Made by a program: the position numbers and the translations under genes. The notes beneath the pieces are model-generated. The model was not told where the DNA came from. It worked only from the letters and a program-made list of their open reading frames with translations, and searched no databases. A DNA stretch of 64,000 bases from Hyaloscypha bicolor E. Taxonomy: Eukaryota; Ascomycota; Leotiomycetes; Helotiales; Hyaloscyphaceae. Within the stretch, counting starts at the first letter, position 1. Each line of letters opens with the position of its first letter. Positions 53,671 to 64,000 of this stretch are shown here, piece after piece. Where the stretch lies: assembly GCF_002865645.1 (NCBI RefSeq), contig NW_020194619.1, positions 1,462,442 to 1,526,441 of the forward strand, in the 5' to 3' direction.

Positions 53671-55129
53671 AACTTGCGAAGATCACGAGGTTCGGGGAAT
53701 TCTTCCGGTGTTTTAGTTCTTGAATTACATATATCCGGGGTGCTTTGGGATTGGCTTGATTGGGGCAGGGCGGGATGGGATATGGTCTCTTGTTTGGTGG
53801 TGTTTGCTTTTGCTTCATGGTCAATGTCTCAATGATGACGAGCACTGGAAATAACTGGGCACTTCTCACTTCGCGGACTCCGTGCTGACCTCCAAAAAAT
53901 GCCAAACACCCTCTTGAGTCTTGCTAAAGCAAGGCACCAGGGGCAGCTCCAATGAGAGGCCTCGTAAAGTTATATTGAGACTCCCGAGCGTCTTACGGAC
54001 AAGGCACGCTGATGCTTTTGACATCCTCCTCACTTCGCTTCGCTCCCGTAGCCACAACCCTCAAGCCATTCTCCAGGGCAGCAAGCCGCAGAAACCGATA
54101 AGATGGCAGGGGGAAGGAGTCCAATCCAAATGTCCGGTTGTGCGGGGGTTTATCGGAAATGACACGGATTATTTATTTTTTCCCTGATGATCAGCAGATT
54201 AGGTTTGCGCTGAAGAATCCAAGACATCTAAGACAGGAGGCTGAGAAGTGTGGCTCTGGGAGGGAAACAGGAGGGGAGGGAGATTCTGCCGATTCACGGG
54301 AAGGCCGAACGGGTGTCGATCCGGGACTCGATTGACACACGCTTTGTTAAGTTCTGCCAAGGAACAACCATAAAGATCAGTATTCCAGTCTTCCAGAAGG
54401 CCTTGGCCGGATTCATGCATCCGACATTGGCAGATGTATCATATCAGGGCTCTTAAGCTCGATGCGTTGCAGGAGGTAAAGGTCGTCCAGCAACCATCCA
54501 CCAATAGCCATATCCGTGGCCGAAGCAGGCATTTTCCTTGCCGTGGGTGCCGAGAGTTGGACCCCAGTCCTGGGCCGCATCATCTGCAGCATCAGCTGAA
54601 CCGCGACCTTTTTTGAGACCTTGAGCTCCTCTTCCCCGTCCCGTTCTGTGTTTCCTCGTGCATCGTCCCTGCATCGTGCCTGCCTTCTCGAATCCAGCCT
54701 TTTCGGCAGGACCTCAAAGCGGAAATCCGGCATTACAGACCCCAGAGTCTTGTCAGCTTTGTCCGTATGGTTACATAGGATGACGAGGTGTCGAGAATCG
54801 AGGAAGGAATTGGGACGAGCAGAGGCGCAACTTCACAATTGTCGATAGAGCGCTGCCATTGACGAATCACGGAAGAACGTCCAGACGTCGTGCGCAACGA
54901 GTCCTCGACTGCGCCGACTCTATCCTTGCGCGCTGCTCGTCGTACACGATTTGAAATACACTGGCGGAGTGGCCATTCCACGACTCTTCGACGTCAGATG
55001 CTACTACTAAAGGAATATCTACGAATCAACCTCGTCCTGTTCATAGACACGGCCTTCGATACCGGCCCGGACATATCATCCCCTCTTCGACGACTGGGTG
55101 GATTGGGTTGGGGGCATGCGCTGGCATAA
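53671..55129. other. Long promoter/5' UTR region of the RasGAP gene
   Basis: About 1.46 kb with only short ORFs. Large fungal signalling genes often have long leaders, so part of this is probably 5' UTR (inference). Confidence 0.4.
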
Positions 55130-58100
55130 ATGAGAAGCCATCGGCAGATGAGTATTTTACCTTCTGGTATGATGGACGGCAGCCGATCGTACAATGGCAC
55201 CTACGGGGAGAATGGCGCTCTGCAGGACTGGCAGCGGAATGCGGAGAGGACTTTGGAGAGGACGGTGGATCCCGCGCAGAGGTCGAGGCCCGCCGTGCAA
55301 GGCACAATACGTGCTGTGACACCGGAGCCTGTAGATCATGGGCTAGGTGCTTCCTATGGCACTGAGAGTTCAGTAATACACTCATCGCCGCGCTCTATAA
55401 AAGGGGGCGAGAAACCCAGGGATCGACGACAAGGGCTCGTCTTTGAGGATTCATACAGCACCGACTCTCTGGAAGGAGCGCCGACTCGGTCTCGCTCTGG
55501 TCCGCCTGTGAGCATGCGCCCCAGAACTCGTACTATGGACAACGAAACTCACCGCCAGAGACCAACATCCAATACTGTGTCGAAGAGCCGGCACCGTATA
55601 GGCTCGGTACATTCAACAGCTTCCTCCTCGTTCCACGATGTACTACCCCAAACTTCTCTGGACACATCAACCTCCCTCGGCTACCCCTCTATCACACGAC
55701 CGCCGCCCTCACAACTCCAGAAGTCTAATTCTGTGAAAGGAGGCCGAAGGCTTGTCAAACGATCGTCCCGGCCTACTTCACCAATATCAACAATGAGCAG
55801 CGATGTTCCATCAGTCGATTCTCTTCCATTTCCGGTAGCCACGGGAGATGCCAACAAAATATTAATGTTAATGAAATCTTTATGTGGACGAATGAAAGGT
55901 CAGGTTGAGTACCAGACCGTGGAACACGGCCCTTGGTATCCGGGGATATGTTATATTGACGACGTGAAAGGGGCTCTGATGCACGAGGGTGACGATAGAG
56001 GACCGTTCCATGTCATTGTTATATCAGATCTCCGGGGATGCCGAGTGAAGCCTATAAACTCAACGGAGAGACAAGTGAAGTGTCTTGAGTTATCAAATAG
56101 AGCGCAAGGTATTGAAATACATCTTTTGCCAACGGTACAGGCTGAATTTGACCTCTGGTTGGCGGCTTTACTATGTTGGCAACAAATACGAACCGGAACA
56201 CTCCAAGGCAGTCCTCCCAGGTCAACAGGCGGGGCTTTGTCAGAACGAAAACCAGGCATCCAAAGACGAGATTCGAGCTTTAACTCCCTCACAGGTTCTA
56301 AAGGTGCCAATATCATCAAAGTTGCGAAGTTACTTCTGTGGGATAAAGGAGCACCCGCATCTCCAAGTGCTATCGTACGGCGGCCTTCAACAAGAGACCT
56401 GCGCGGCTCGTCCCGATCAAGTTGGCGGAGAGTATCGTGCATCCTGCAAGACAATGGAGAATTCAAGCTTTTGACAGAGAATGACATAACCTTACTATCA
56501 GTCATCCAGCTATCACAACTATCTCGGTGTGCTATCCAACGACTGGATAGATCGGTTTTAGAGGAGGAATACTGTATAGCCATTTTCCCACAGTATACTC
56601 CTACGTCAACACAGCTGTCTATCTTCCGACCAGTGTATATTGCTCTGGAGTCACGACTCACTCATGAAGTGTGGTTCTGCCTTTTACGAGCCTTCGCGAT
56701 TCCAGAAATATATGGGCCACAATCACTCAACGGCGAGCAGTACGATGATTTAAGCGTTCCACAGCCTCCGCCTCCGACAAACGACATGTTCCGCATCGAG
56801 AAGTCCATAAGTCTACGGCTTGTCGAAGCCAAGATTCGCAGACCGGTTGTGAAGCCGGATTCTTTTTCACTTGGTAGATCTCCAAGGCTGGAACAACAAG
56901 ACCCCTCAGCGGGAGACTACTTTGCTGAGGTTGTTTTGGACGGCGAGATCCGTGCAAGGACAACCACGAAGACAGAGACGAAGAATCCTTTCTGGAGAGA
57001 AGATTGCGAATTTCTGGATTTGCCAGCACATCTACCAAGGCTATCAATTGTACTGAAGCAAGTCGAACATCCAGCTGTTGCGACTCATGGCTTTCTATCC
57101 TCATCGAGCATTCACTCACCGACCACCCAACCTGCTGAGGTACATTGCGGGATGGTTGAACTTTCGATCGACAAGCTTGACCGTGGCAAAGACAGTGAAG
57201 CCTGGTACCCGATACTCGACGATCAACAAGAGCAGATTGGCGAGATCTTCTTGAGGATACGGCACGATGAATTGGTCGTCCTCCTCGCCAAAGACTACCA
57301 ACCAATTTCGGAACTATTGCATAATTTTGGAAGTGGACTGACACTGCAAATCGCCCAAGTCATTCCTACCAACTTGAAAGCGCTGTCGGAAGTGTTGATG
57401 AATATTTTTCAAGTTTCTGGACATGCTGCGGAGTGGCTGACTGCTCTGGTCGAGGATGAGATTGATGGTGTTGGGAAAGAAACTCCGGTACGACGTCTGA
57501 GGTGGAGTAGAAGGATAGGATCAAACGAATCCTTCCACTCCGTGAGCGATCGAGAACAGTCTGTCCGAGATATGGGGAAGTCTCTTCAAGGCGAGGCCAA
57601 TCTTCTCTTTCGTGGCAATTCTCTACTCACGCAAGCCTTGGATTTCCACATGCGACGTCTTGGAAAGGAATACCTGGACGATGTCCTGTCAGAGAAAATC
57701 ATCGAGATCAATTCTCTCAATCCCGACTGCGAGGTTGATCCGTCTCGGATATCAAATACTGAAGATGTCAGCAAAAACTGGAACCTACTCATATCTTTGA
57801 CCACGGATGTCTGGGACAGCATTTCTGGTTCTGCAACTCGTTGTCCACCAGAGTTGCGTCAAATCCTGAAGTACATACGGGCAGTTGCTGAAGATCGATA
57901 TGGAGACTTTCTGCGTACTGTTGCCTATACCAGCGTCTCTGGGTTTTTGTTTCTACGGTTCTTCTGTCCTGCTCTCCTCAACCCCAAGCTCTTCGGACTG
58001 CTACGGGATCATCCCCAACCAAAAGCGCAACGGACTCTAACATTGATCGCTAAGAGTTTGCAAGCTTTAGCTAATCTCTCGAACTTCGGCCAGAAGGAGG

Positions 58101-58936
58101 CATGGATGGAGCCGATGAACCGATTCTTGACAGGCCATCGACAAGGAGTCAAGGATTTCATCGATTCTGTCTGTGCCATTCCCGCAGAGAGGAACTCTTT
58201 CGCCCTTCCCGCATCCTACTCCACGCCAATTACTATCCTCGCTCGTCTCCCTCCCACCTCACGAGAAGGCTTCCCGTCTCTCCCGTATCTGATAGACCAC
58301 GCGAGAAACTTTGCTGCCCTGGTCAAACTCTGGCTCGAGGCAACCGCCCATTATATGGAGCAACAGAGTCTCGAAGGCGAGCTCTTAGAATTCAATCGAT
58401 TGTGCATCAGCCTCCAACGTCGTACTGATGATTGCATCTCAAAAGCCGAATCCGGAGACCGGAGTATTGACACCCTGTCGCTGCAATGGGAGGACATCGT
58501 CGAAAACTTGGAATCATCTACCATCCACGATGTTGTAAGCTCTCATCCAGTAGTGCTGGAAGCCGAGATGCCGCATTCTCCACCATGGGCAGAGTACGCG
58601 GCGCATGCCAGCATCGGAGGATCCGGAGCGCGTGTAGCGCCAGGCAGTTCAGGAAGTGAGATGGGTAGTCGTGAGCGCAAAGAGAGGCAGAGTTTCTGGG
58701 AAAGCACGTTTGGGAAGGACAGCAAATATCAGAGGCCTTACGAACCGGTGGATGAACATGAAACTCCGGGGAGACCGCCAGGAAGTCGGAATGGGAAGCA
58801 GCCGATGAGTTTTCTCAGTGGGTTACGGAGAAAGGGAAAGGGGGGTGGCGAGGGATCTGTGAGTACCAGCACAACTACGAGTCCTACTGTTGGTAGCTTG
58901 GATAAGGAGACTCCATGGTCTGGGGGGATGATTTGA
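55130..58936 (+). CDS. BUD2: Ras GTPase-activating protein, BUD2/CLA2-like
   Basis: Single exon of 1268 residues; Met at 55148 is an alternative start. The first ~230 residues are disordered and Ser/Arg-rich. A PH-like region spans about 245-370 (GPWYPGICYIDDV, LRGCRVKPINS). A C2-like domain lies at about 560-710 (ISLRLVEAKIRRPVVKPDSF, YFAEVVLDGEIRARTTTKTE, NPFWREDCEFLDLPAHLPRL). The RasGAP domain covers about 745-1060, with the arginine finger LLFRGNSLLTQAL (Arg828) and the FLR block FLFLRFFCPALLNPKLFGLL (Arg943). It accelerates GTP hydrolysis by a Rsr1/Bud1-type Ras GTPase and so controls polarity and hyphal growth. The architecture and length fit BUD2/CLA2 rather than IRA-type GAPs. All catalytic residues are in place. 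Confidence 0.88.
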   Translation: MRSHRQMSILPSGMMDGSRSYNGTYGENGALQDWQRNAERTLERTVDPAQRSRPAVQGTIRAVTPEPVDHGLGASYGTESSVIHSSPRSIKGGEKPRDRRQGLVFEDSYSTDSLEGAPTRSRSGPPVSMRPRTRTMDNETHRQRPTSNTVSKSRHRIGSVHSTASSSFHDVLPQTSLDTSTSLGYPSITRPPPSQLQKSNSVKGGRRLVKRSSRPTSPISTMSSDVPSVDSLPFPVATGDANKILMLMKSLCGRMKGQVEYQTVEHGPWYPGICYIDDVKGALMHEGDDRGPFHVIVISDLRGCRVKPINSTERQVKCLELSNRAQGIEIHLLPTVQAEFDLWLAALLCWQQIRTGTLQGSPPRSTGGALSERKPGIQRRDSSFNSLTGSKGANIIKVAKLLLWDKGAPASPSAIVRRPSTRDLRGSSRSSWRRVSCILQDNGEFKLLTENDITLLSVIQLSQLSRCAIQRLDRSVLEEEYCIAIFPQYTPTSTQLSIFRPVYIALESRLTHEVWFCLLRAFAIPEIYGPQSLNGEQYDDLSVPQPPPPTNDMFRIEKSISLRLVEAKIRRPVVKPDSFSLGRSPRLEQQDPSAGDYFAEVVLDGEIRARTTTKTETKNPFWREDCEFLDLPAHLPRLSIVLKQVEHPAVATHGFLSSSSIHSPTTQPAEVHCGMVELSIDKLDRGKDSEAWYPILDDQQEQIGEIFLRIRHDELVVLLAKDYQPISELLHNFGSGLTLQIAQVIPTNLKALSEVLMNIFQVSGHAAEWLTALVEDEIDGVGKETPVRRLRWSRRIGSNESFHSVSDREQSVRDMGKSLQGEANLLFRGNSLLTQALDFHMRRLGKEYLDDVLSEKIIEINSLNPDCEVDPSRISNTEDVSKNWNLLISLTTDVWDSISGSATRCPPELRQILKYIRAVAEDRYGDFLRTVAYTSVSGFLFLRFFCPALLNPKLFGLLRDHPQPKAQRTLTLIAKSLQALANLSNFGQKEAWMEPMNRFLTGHRQGVKDFIDSVCAIPAERNSFALPASYSTPITILARLPPTSREGFPSLPYLIDHARNFAALVKLWLEATAHYMEQQSLEGELLEFNRLCISLQRRTDDCISKAESGDRSIDTLSLQWEDIVENLESSTIHDVVSSHPVVLEAEMPHSPPWAEYAAHASIGGSGARVAPGSSGSEMGSRERKERQSFWESTFGKDSKYQRPYEPVDEHETPGRPPGSRNGKQPMSFLSGLRRKGKGGGEGSVSTSTTTSPTVGSLDKETPWSGGMI

Positions 58937-59331
58937 TTTGATTAGTTGGTCGCTATATCTGCATTATATCTTGATAGAGGGGTTTTGGAGCGACAGACAG
59001 GCGGGTGACGTTTTGGCATTTTCTTGGGAAGGTACAAATGGGTTGGGGGTGCACGGGTATTGCATACATGGCTGGGTTGAGTTTGGACGGTTTTGATTTT
59101 ATACCACTTCTTTTATTTGTTCTCATTCGCAATTCAGCGTGCATGGTATCAATAGTATCAGCAACCAAAGCAAAGCATAGCACCGATATTCAGCAGCGAA
59201 CGCCTCGTTGCTCCGTTTTTTTGACTGCCCATGCACTGCTCAAATTTTATCACATCTCATCTACCGGGACCTCATCTCCATAATCATTTCCCCCCAAGAT
59301 GACTTTGCGAGCTAGAGATGGTGGGGAGGCT
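58937..59331. other. Convergent 3' intergenic region
   Basis: About 390 bases between the ends of the RasGAP and cyclophilin genes; no gene. Confidence 0.5.
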
Positions 59332-60506
59332 TCATGAGAAGAACTTGCTGTAAGCAGCCTTCTCCTTCTTGGCCCTCTCAGCAGCCGCCTTCTTCACAAT
59401 CGCCAACTCCTTAACCACAGCTGCATCGCCAGGGACCAACTTATTCGCCTCCTCGAGGTCATTCAACGCGGCATCCTCATCCTTCAGCCCGATCTCCGCG
59501 ACCGCACGACGGTACAGCGCCTTCGCCTTCTCGGCATCAGTGATATCAGCCACATCCAGCGCAGCGGACGCATATCTCAACCCATCGCTGAAATCCTTCA
59601 GCTTGTTAGCCAGAAGGGCAGAATTCGAATTCAAGATAAAGCGCAGCGCATCAAGACTCTTCTTCATCTCCGCCGGCTCGCCATCCAAGCTCGGATCCTC
59701 ATTCAGGTACCGCAGCCCCTTCTGATATTTATCCAACCCCAGACTCAAATCGCCCTTCTTGAACGCAGCGTTGCCGAAACCCTTCAGGTCCGTCGCGATC
59801 TTCATGATCTCCTCTGCGGTAGGAGTTGCCGCTTGGTCTTCGGGGAAGTCCTCGTATGGGTCGCCGGTCTTGTCGGGCGCTTTTTCGGAGGCGGCGAGGG
59901 CTTCGTCCCCGGTGAGTTGACCGCAGGAGGTGATGGTTACTTCTTTGGTCGGCTTGTCGCCGGGTTGGGTGGGCATGTTTTCGATTTTGCGGACAAGGGA
60001 TTTGCCATTTAGTACTTCACCGAAGACGACGTGCTTCCCGTCTAGGTGCGGGGTGGGCACGGTGGTGACGAAGAATTGGGAGCCGTTCGTACCTGGAGGC
60101 TCGCGTCAGCCTGTTTTTCTGGAAATTGTAATGTTGGGGGAACGGGGTAGGGCTTACCTGGGCCGGCGTTGGCCATGGAGAGCAAGAACGGCTTCTCGTG
60201 CTTGAGATTGAAGTTCTCGTCATCGAACTTGGTGCCGTAGATTGACTCCCCACCCGTGCCATTGTGGGCTGTGAAATCACCGCCTTGGATCATGAATTGC
60301 TTGATGACGCGGTGGAAGGTGGAGCCCTTGTACGAAAGTTCGTGGCCGGTCTTGCCTTTGCCTTTCTCGCCGGTGCAGAGCGCGCGGAAGTTTTCTGCGG
60401 TCTTGGGGACGACATCGTCGTACAGCTCGAAGGTGATGCGTCCTTCGGGCTTGTTGCCAATTGAGATGTCGAAGAAGACGCGGCTGCGTTTCTTGTCTTC
60501 CGTCAT
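59332..60506 (-). CDS. CPR6: Cyclophilin-40 peptidyl-prolyl isomerase (Cpr6/Cpr7 type)
   Basis: Exons 60158-60506 and 59332-60092, with a 65-nt intron, give 369 residues. The cyclophilin domain (about 9-175) has [49 protein letters not shown] (catalytic Arg), [14 protein letters not shown] and [12 protein letters not shown]. The C-terminal half is a TPR domain: [40 protein letters not shown] and [20 protein letters not shown]. The final [11 protein letters not shown] is the family tail. It catalyses cis-trans prolyl isomerisation and docks onto the C-terminal MEEVD of Hsp90 as a co-chaperone in the cytosol. The start at [13 protein letters not shown] was chosen over an upstream Met at 60683, which adds non-conserved residues. 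The intron disrupts the MANAGPGTNGSQ block exactly between Gly codon positions. Confidence 0.96.
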
Positions 60507-60991
60507 TGTGGGTATCGTTTTTGGGTTGTGGTGTGGTGGTTGGGGATTGAACGAGTGTTGTATTGATCGAAAAATCGGGGACCTGATCGTGGGGTGGTCT
60601 TTAAATATATTCAGCCTCGTTTCGAGTGCTTTCCATGTGCGGAATTTCTGTTTTCCCGCTTCACCGCATGTAAGACCGATCACATGACTGCTAGTTTCAT
60701 CTGAGCTATTTGGATGATTAACGGTTCACTTTAGATCTTGAAGGGACCTCATCACGTTTGCTTTATTAGCTGCAAGGCATATGGTAAGTCTGAGATTCCA
60801 GGAGCTTGCTCAATGTATCACGTGCTTCTTGGCTTTTGGGCATGGTCCACGATCCACGGGCGGGAACTAGCAGAGACAGCAAACCCACAGAACCACAGTC
60901 CACGTGATGCATGCCATTGAATATACAACCTGTCCTTTACAGCTGAAAGATTTCCTAGTTAGGATTTCTCTATGCCAACAGCATTCGCATC
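60507..60991. promoter_or_regulatory. Promoter region of cyclophilin-40 and 3' flank of DTD, with two E-box palindromes
   Basis: About 485 bases. TCACGTG at 60818-60824 and CACGTGA at 60901-60907 are two CACGTG cores in opposite orientation, 77 bases apart, as bound by bHLH regulators. Whether they serve the cyclophilin gene (same strand as DTD, start at 60506) is inferred. Confidence 0.45.
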
Positions 60992-61708
60992 TCATTTCTG
61001 CCCACTCGGACCAGCTGACATTTCCAAGGTAACCTAAAGCATGGTCAGTTTTTGAAACATTCAGAGCATGAGAATATCTGACAGGTCCATCATTAACCAG
61101 AGCCACCTCCTAGAAATACGGTAAGCAATGCGATCACATCCCTCGCGGTGAAGAACTTACCATCATGGCCTGGAAAACCCCATCTTTAACCTTTTCTTGT
61201 TTGTAGCCTTCTTGGACTTTCGAAAAGAAAACCTCATAAAGCGCCTTGGCCTGGCCTCCACCTAATGCACCGTGGAAATCCGGCTTGCTTCCCTTCTTGG
61301 TGCTTGCAAGCAAAGTGAACTGAGAAACTGACGAAGGATAAGTAAAAGTATGGGGGCAACCAGCAATCATTCCTCACCGCACAAGACCTCTCCATTGATA
61401 TCTTGAACACTTTGTTTCCACTATCAACAATTAGAAATGTGAGTAGATGTAGAATGTTCAATCATGTCCCTACCCGATCACCATTGTCATCGTCCCACAG
61501 TCGCATTTTGAGCACCTTCGACGCTAAATGCTCTGCATCCTTCTCGGTATCACCGGGCGCCATAGCAGCAAACACGAGAATTCCTTTCCCAATGGACGAA
61601 ACCAACTGCTTATCAACAGTGACTGAAGCAGATAACACTCGCTGGAGAATGGCTGAGAAAGGTCAGGGAACCTTCCGAATACTCCCGTCAGGAGGACTTG
61701 CCTTTCAT
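60992..61708 (-). CDS. DTD1: D-aminoacyl-tRNA deacylase (DTD)
   Basis: Six small exons on the minus strand: 61702-61708, 61474-61652, 61378-61420, 61161-61327, 61083-61109 and 60992-61033, giving 154 residues, a normal DTD length. The start MKAILQRVLSASVTVD is rebuilt from a 7-nt first exon. The conserved VSQFTLLASTKKGSKPDFHG and the NDGPVT active-site motif (Gly-cisPro) are present; intron 5 splits the latter between GP and V. The enzyme removes D-amino acids mischarged onto tRNA, in the cytosol. Intron 1 has a GC donor (AAAG|GCAAGT), the strongest kind of noncanonical site. The dense introns (49-53 nt) contrast with the intronless neighbours. Exon joins all keep frame and the family pattern, so the model is well supported. 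Confidence 0.9.
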
Positions 61709-62349
61709 TGTATCAAATTTGCTGTTAGATGAACTTCTAAATACGATATAACACTAGGGAATCTAGAAACCTGGTCCAATAGAACCCTTTTGAGGCTTCA
61801 TGAGTTGGTGCTGCGAGTGTGAAAAGGTAGTGCTATCAGATGAAAGTAAGTCGGTTTCAGATGATGCAATGTCCCAGACCGGCCAACAAAAATTGGGATG
61901 ATTTAACCCGAGGCTTCAAAATACTTGAACAAAACTCAATTATTCAGGAAAAACACCCCCGTAGACCATGCATTGCCACAAATTATGACCAACCTCCAAT
62001 TCGGAAGGGTGAGGAAGTTGAAGAGCCATTCCCCAGATTTCAAGGCTGGTCGCATGCTGCAGGAAGATGCTACCAAGGATCTAAGCGAGCCAATCCAGAA
62101 GGCGCGTACCTCCAAGGCCGAAGCAGCTTCAACCATTCCAAACGATCTTGCGCTCACGATATTCACTCTCCAGACAGAACCTCGTGTAAAGTTTCCTGTA
62201 CCAACATTCATACCTCCGACCCACCTTGTCCTCGACATCGCGCCGCGCATGGGGCTGCAAATTCGGCACTCACAACCTGATCCGTGGACACGACACCAAT
62301 TGTTCAACAGCAAACCAACCACAGCTATTGCACCCCTCCTCAACCCACG
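61709..62349. other. Divergent promoter of DTD and NOT3
   Basis: About 640 bases. ORFs on both strands (61925-62596, 61936-62655) mainly mirror the NOT3 coding sequence or the leader and show no family signature. Confidence 0.4.
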
Positions 62350-64000
62350 ATGGCGCAACGAAAGCTCCAGCAGGAAGTCGATAAGTGCTTCAAGAAGGTT
62401 ACCGAAGGCGTTGCAGAGTTTGAGTCTATCTACGAGAAGATCGAGCAATCCACAAATGCTGCTCAAAAGGAGAAGCAAGAAGACAATCTCAAGCGTGAGA
62501 TCAAGAAGCTGCAAAGGCTTCGGGACCAGATCAAGACATGGGCGGCTAGCAACGACATCAAAGACAAGGGGCCGCTGCTGGAGTATCGGAAATTGATCGA
62601 GACAGTACGCAGATCTATCACAGCGTTCGTGTTGTTTGCTAACGGGCTCTAGCAAATGGAGAAATTTAAAGCTGTAGAGAAGGCCATGAAGACGAAAGCA
62701 TATTCGAAAGAAGGTTTATCAGCAGCTGCCAAGCTGGACCCCAAAGAACGGGCGAAGATGGAGGCGTGCGAATTCCTCAGCAACATGGTGGACGAGCTGG
62801 AACGACAAATAGAGCAGCTCGAGGCGGAGGCGGAGGGAATACAAGCCACGATGAAGAAGGGGAAGAACCAGACATCGAAGGCAGATCGAATGGCGGAGAT
62901 TGAACGAATCACAGAGCGACATAAATGGCATCAGGGGAAACTGGAGCTAATCAAACGGTCGTTAGAAAATGGCGGGGTGGAAACCGAACAGGTCAACGAT
63001 CTCGAGGAAACCATTCGATATTATGTCTCCGATGGCATGAATGATGACTTTATGGAGGACGATGAGATGTACGACGATCTCAACCTCCAGGAAGAGGAGG
63101 ACAACTACGGCATGAATAATGACAATGACCGGGTGTCCTCCCAAGACACACAATCAGTGCAGGAAGAGACACCTGAGGTCGAAACACGATCAAGTAGTAT
63201 ACCTGGGAAGTCGAAAGCGCCGGTAGAGCCTCCTGTGGCTGCTGCGCGAAGACCCTCGACACAGATGAAGAGTCCTCTGCCGACGCTGGCCACATTACAC
63301 ACTCCGTCGCCGACGCTTTCCAATGGAACCATCAGCCATATGAAGCCGGCGGCGGTACCTACCAGGCCTCCAGGGGAGACTTTGAAGTACGCTTCAGCGG
63401 CTGCCGCAGCTGCGGCGAGTGATAAGAGTAATATGGGAATTGCTCCGTTACCTCCTCCACCTGAAGCTCTACCTGCACCTAGTTCCTCTGTTACCCATCC
63501 CCCGTTACCACCGCATGTGGCCCGGGAACCTAGCGTTAATTCGTCCCCTACTGCAGTAAATGCCCAACCTGCAGGTGTGAATCAAACGCCTGTGAACCGG
63601 TCTAGTATTCCAACGGCTGCCTCTGTGTCTGAAGCCACTTCAAGTGCACAAACCAAATCCCCAGCGTTGAGCCAGTCAAGCGCGGTCCCTAGCGCTAGCA
63701 GTACCTCGCAACCGCCTGTACCAGAACGCTCAGAAAGCACCAGGCCGGGTCCATCGAGAGTATCGTCAGGAAAAGCCCCAGCTGTGCCGGAAACTGTGGA
63801 AAGTTCAAAGGCTGCCCCTCCTAAGCCCAACGGCATCACAAATGGTGTCAAGAATATTGTTCCGGAGGAAGACGAGTCCATCTATCATCTTCCGTCCGGA
63901 CTGCAAGATTTACTCCAATCATTCGAGGCAACCCAACGGCGAGTCACCAGTGCTCCATCACAATCATCTCAGAGAATGCTGGCATCTTCTTTGAATAGTT
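62350..64000 (+). CDS. NOT3: CCR4-NOT complex subunit NOT3/NOT5 (N-terminal part, continues past window)
   Basis: Exon 1 is 62350-62604, then a 48-nt intron, and exon 2 runs open from 62653 to the window end. The N-terminus is the NOT3/5 coiled-coil domain: [60 protein letters not shown] and [20 protein letters not shown]. The next part includes [20 protein letters not shown], and [21 protein letters not shown] long Pro/Ser/Ala-rich linker follows, with [20 protein letters not shown]. The NOT-box would lie beyond the window. The protein is a scaffold of the cytoplasmic and nuclear deadenylase complex that shortens mRNA poly(A) tails and monitors codon optimality at the ribosomal E site. Start chosen because MAQRKLQQE is the invariant family start. 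Confidence 0.95.

Noticed and set aside
61936..62655. 239-codon antisense ORF over the NOT3 start
   Set aside because: Overlaps the conserved NOT3 coiled coil; composition is explained by the coding strand.
1..64000. tRNA, rRNA, CRISPR arrays, intact transposons or polyketide/NRPS cluster genes
   Set aside because: Looked for characteristic motifs (T-loop GGTTCGA-type, regular direct repeats with spacers, terminal inverted repeats, transposase or reverse transcriptase motifs, KS/A domains); none found by eye. A tRNAscan or repeat search would be decisive.

Overview
The window is nuclear DNA of a filamentous ascomycete (Pezizomycotina). Most genes carry 41-65 nt spliceosomal introns. The gene set includes a HET-domain protein, Zn2Cys6 regulators, a laccase with the ascomycete DSGV C-terminal plug, a BUD2-type RasGAP and mitochondrial mL58. 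Gene flavour suggests Leotiomycetes, but that is an inference I cannot test here. No rRNA, tRNA, CRISPR or intact transposon was seen.

Layout. 0-24.4 kb: 3' part of a Ser/Arg-rich protein, a UPF0390 protein, an RBR ubiquitin ligase, a Zn2Cys6 regulator with a probable frameshift, a decayed short-chain dehydrogenase, a MATE transporter, a cysteine-rich secreted protein, an MFS transporter, a decayed NAD-epimerase, a GGCT-like protein, and a second RBR ligase transcribed away from a tandem ubiquitin-like protein. 24.5-34.4 kb: a multi-pass membrane protein, a membrane-anchored coiled-coil protein, a laccase, a small secreted glycoprotein and a HET protein. 34.4-46.3 kb: an accessory-looking stretch with low-complexity repeats, an inverted fragment of the HET gene, a degenerate locus, a degenerate secreted protein, an HRQ/DUF3445 oxidase-like gene, a Zn2Cys6 regulator and a broken sugar transporter. 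46.8-64 kb: mainly conserved genes, namely an orphan basic protein, a GNAT acetyltransferase, a 2EXR-like protein, mL58, a phosphoprotein-like orphan, BUD2 RasGAP, cyclophilin-40, D-aminoacyl-tRNA deacylase and the start of NOT3.

How the genes relate. The most interesting arrangement is the head-to-head pair at 21.8-24.4 kb. One gene encodes an RBR E3 ligase. The other encodes a two-domain ubiquitin-like protein whose C-terminus aligns with that of ubiquitin and ends Gly-Gly-Ala-Met. This suggests a conjugatable, ISG15/FAT10-like modifier with its own ligase, which is inference. Several pseudogenes carry stop codons where tryptophan is expected, with CpA-to-TpA polarity as in repeat-induced point mutation. 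Neighbouring genes are intact over thousands of bases, so these are probably real lesions rather than sequencing errors. The inverted 104-nt HET fragment and the 3-frame sugar transporter add to the picture of a decaying accessory block.
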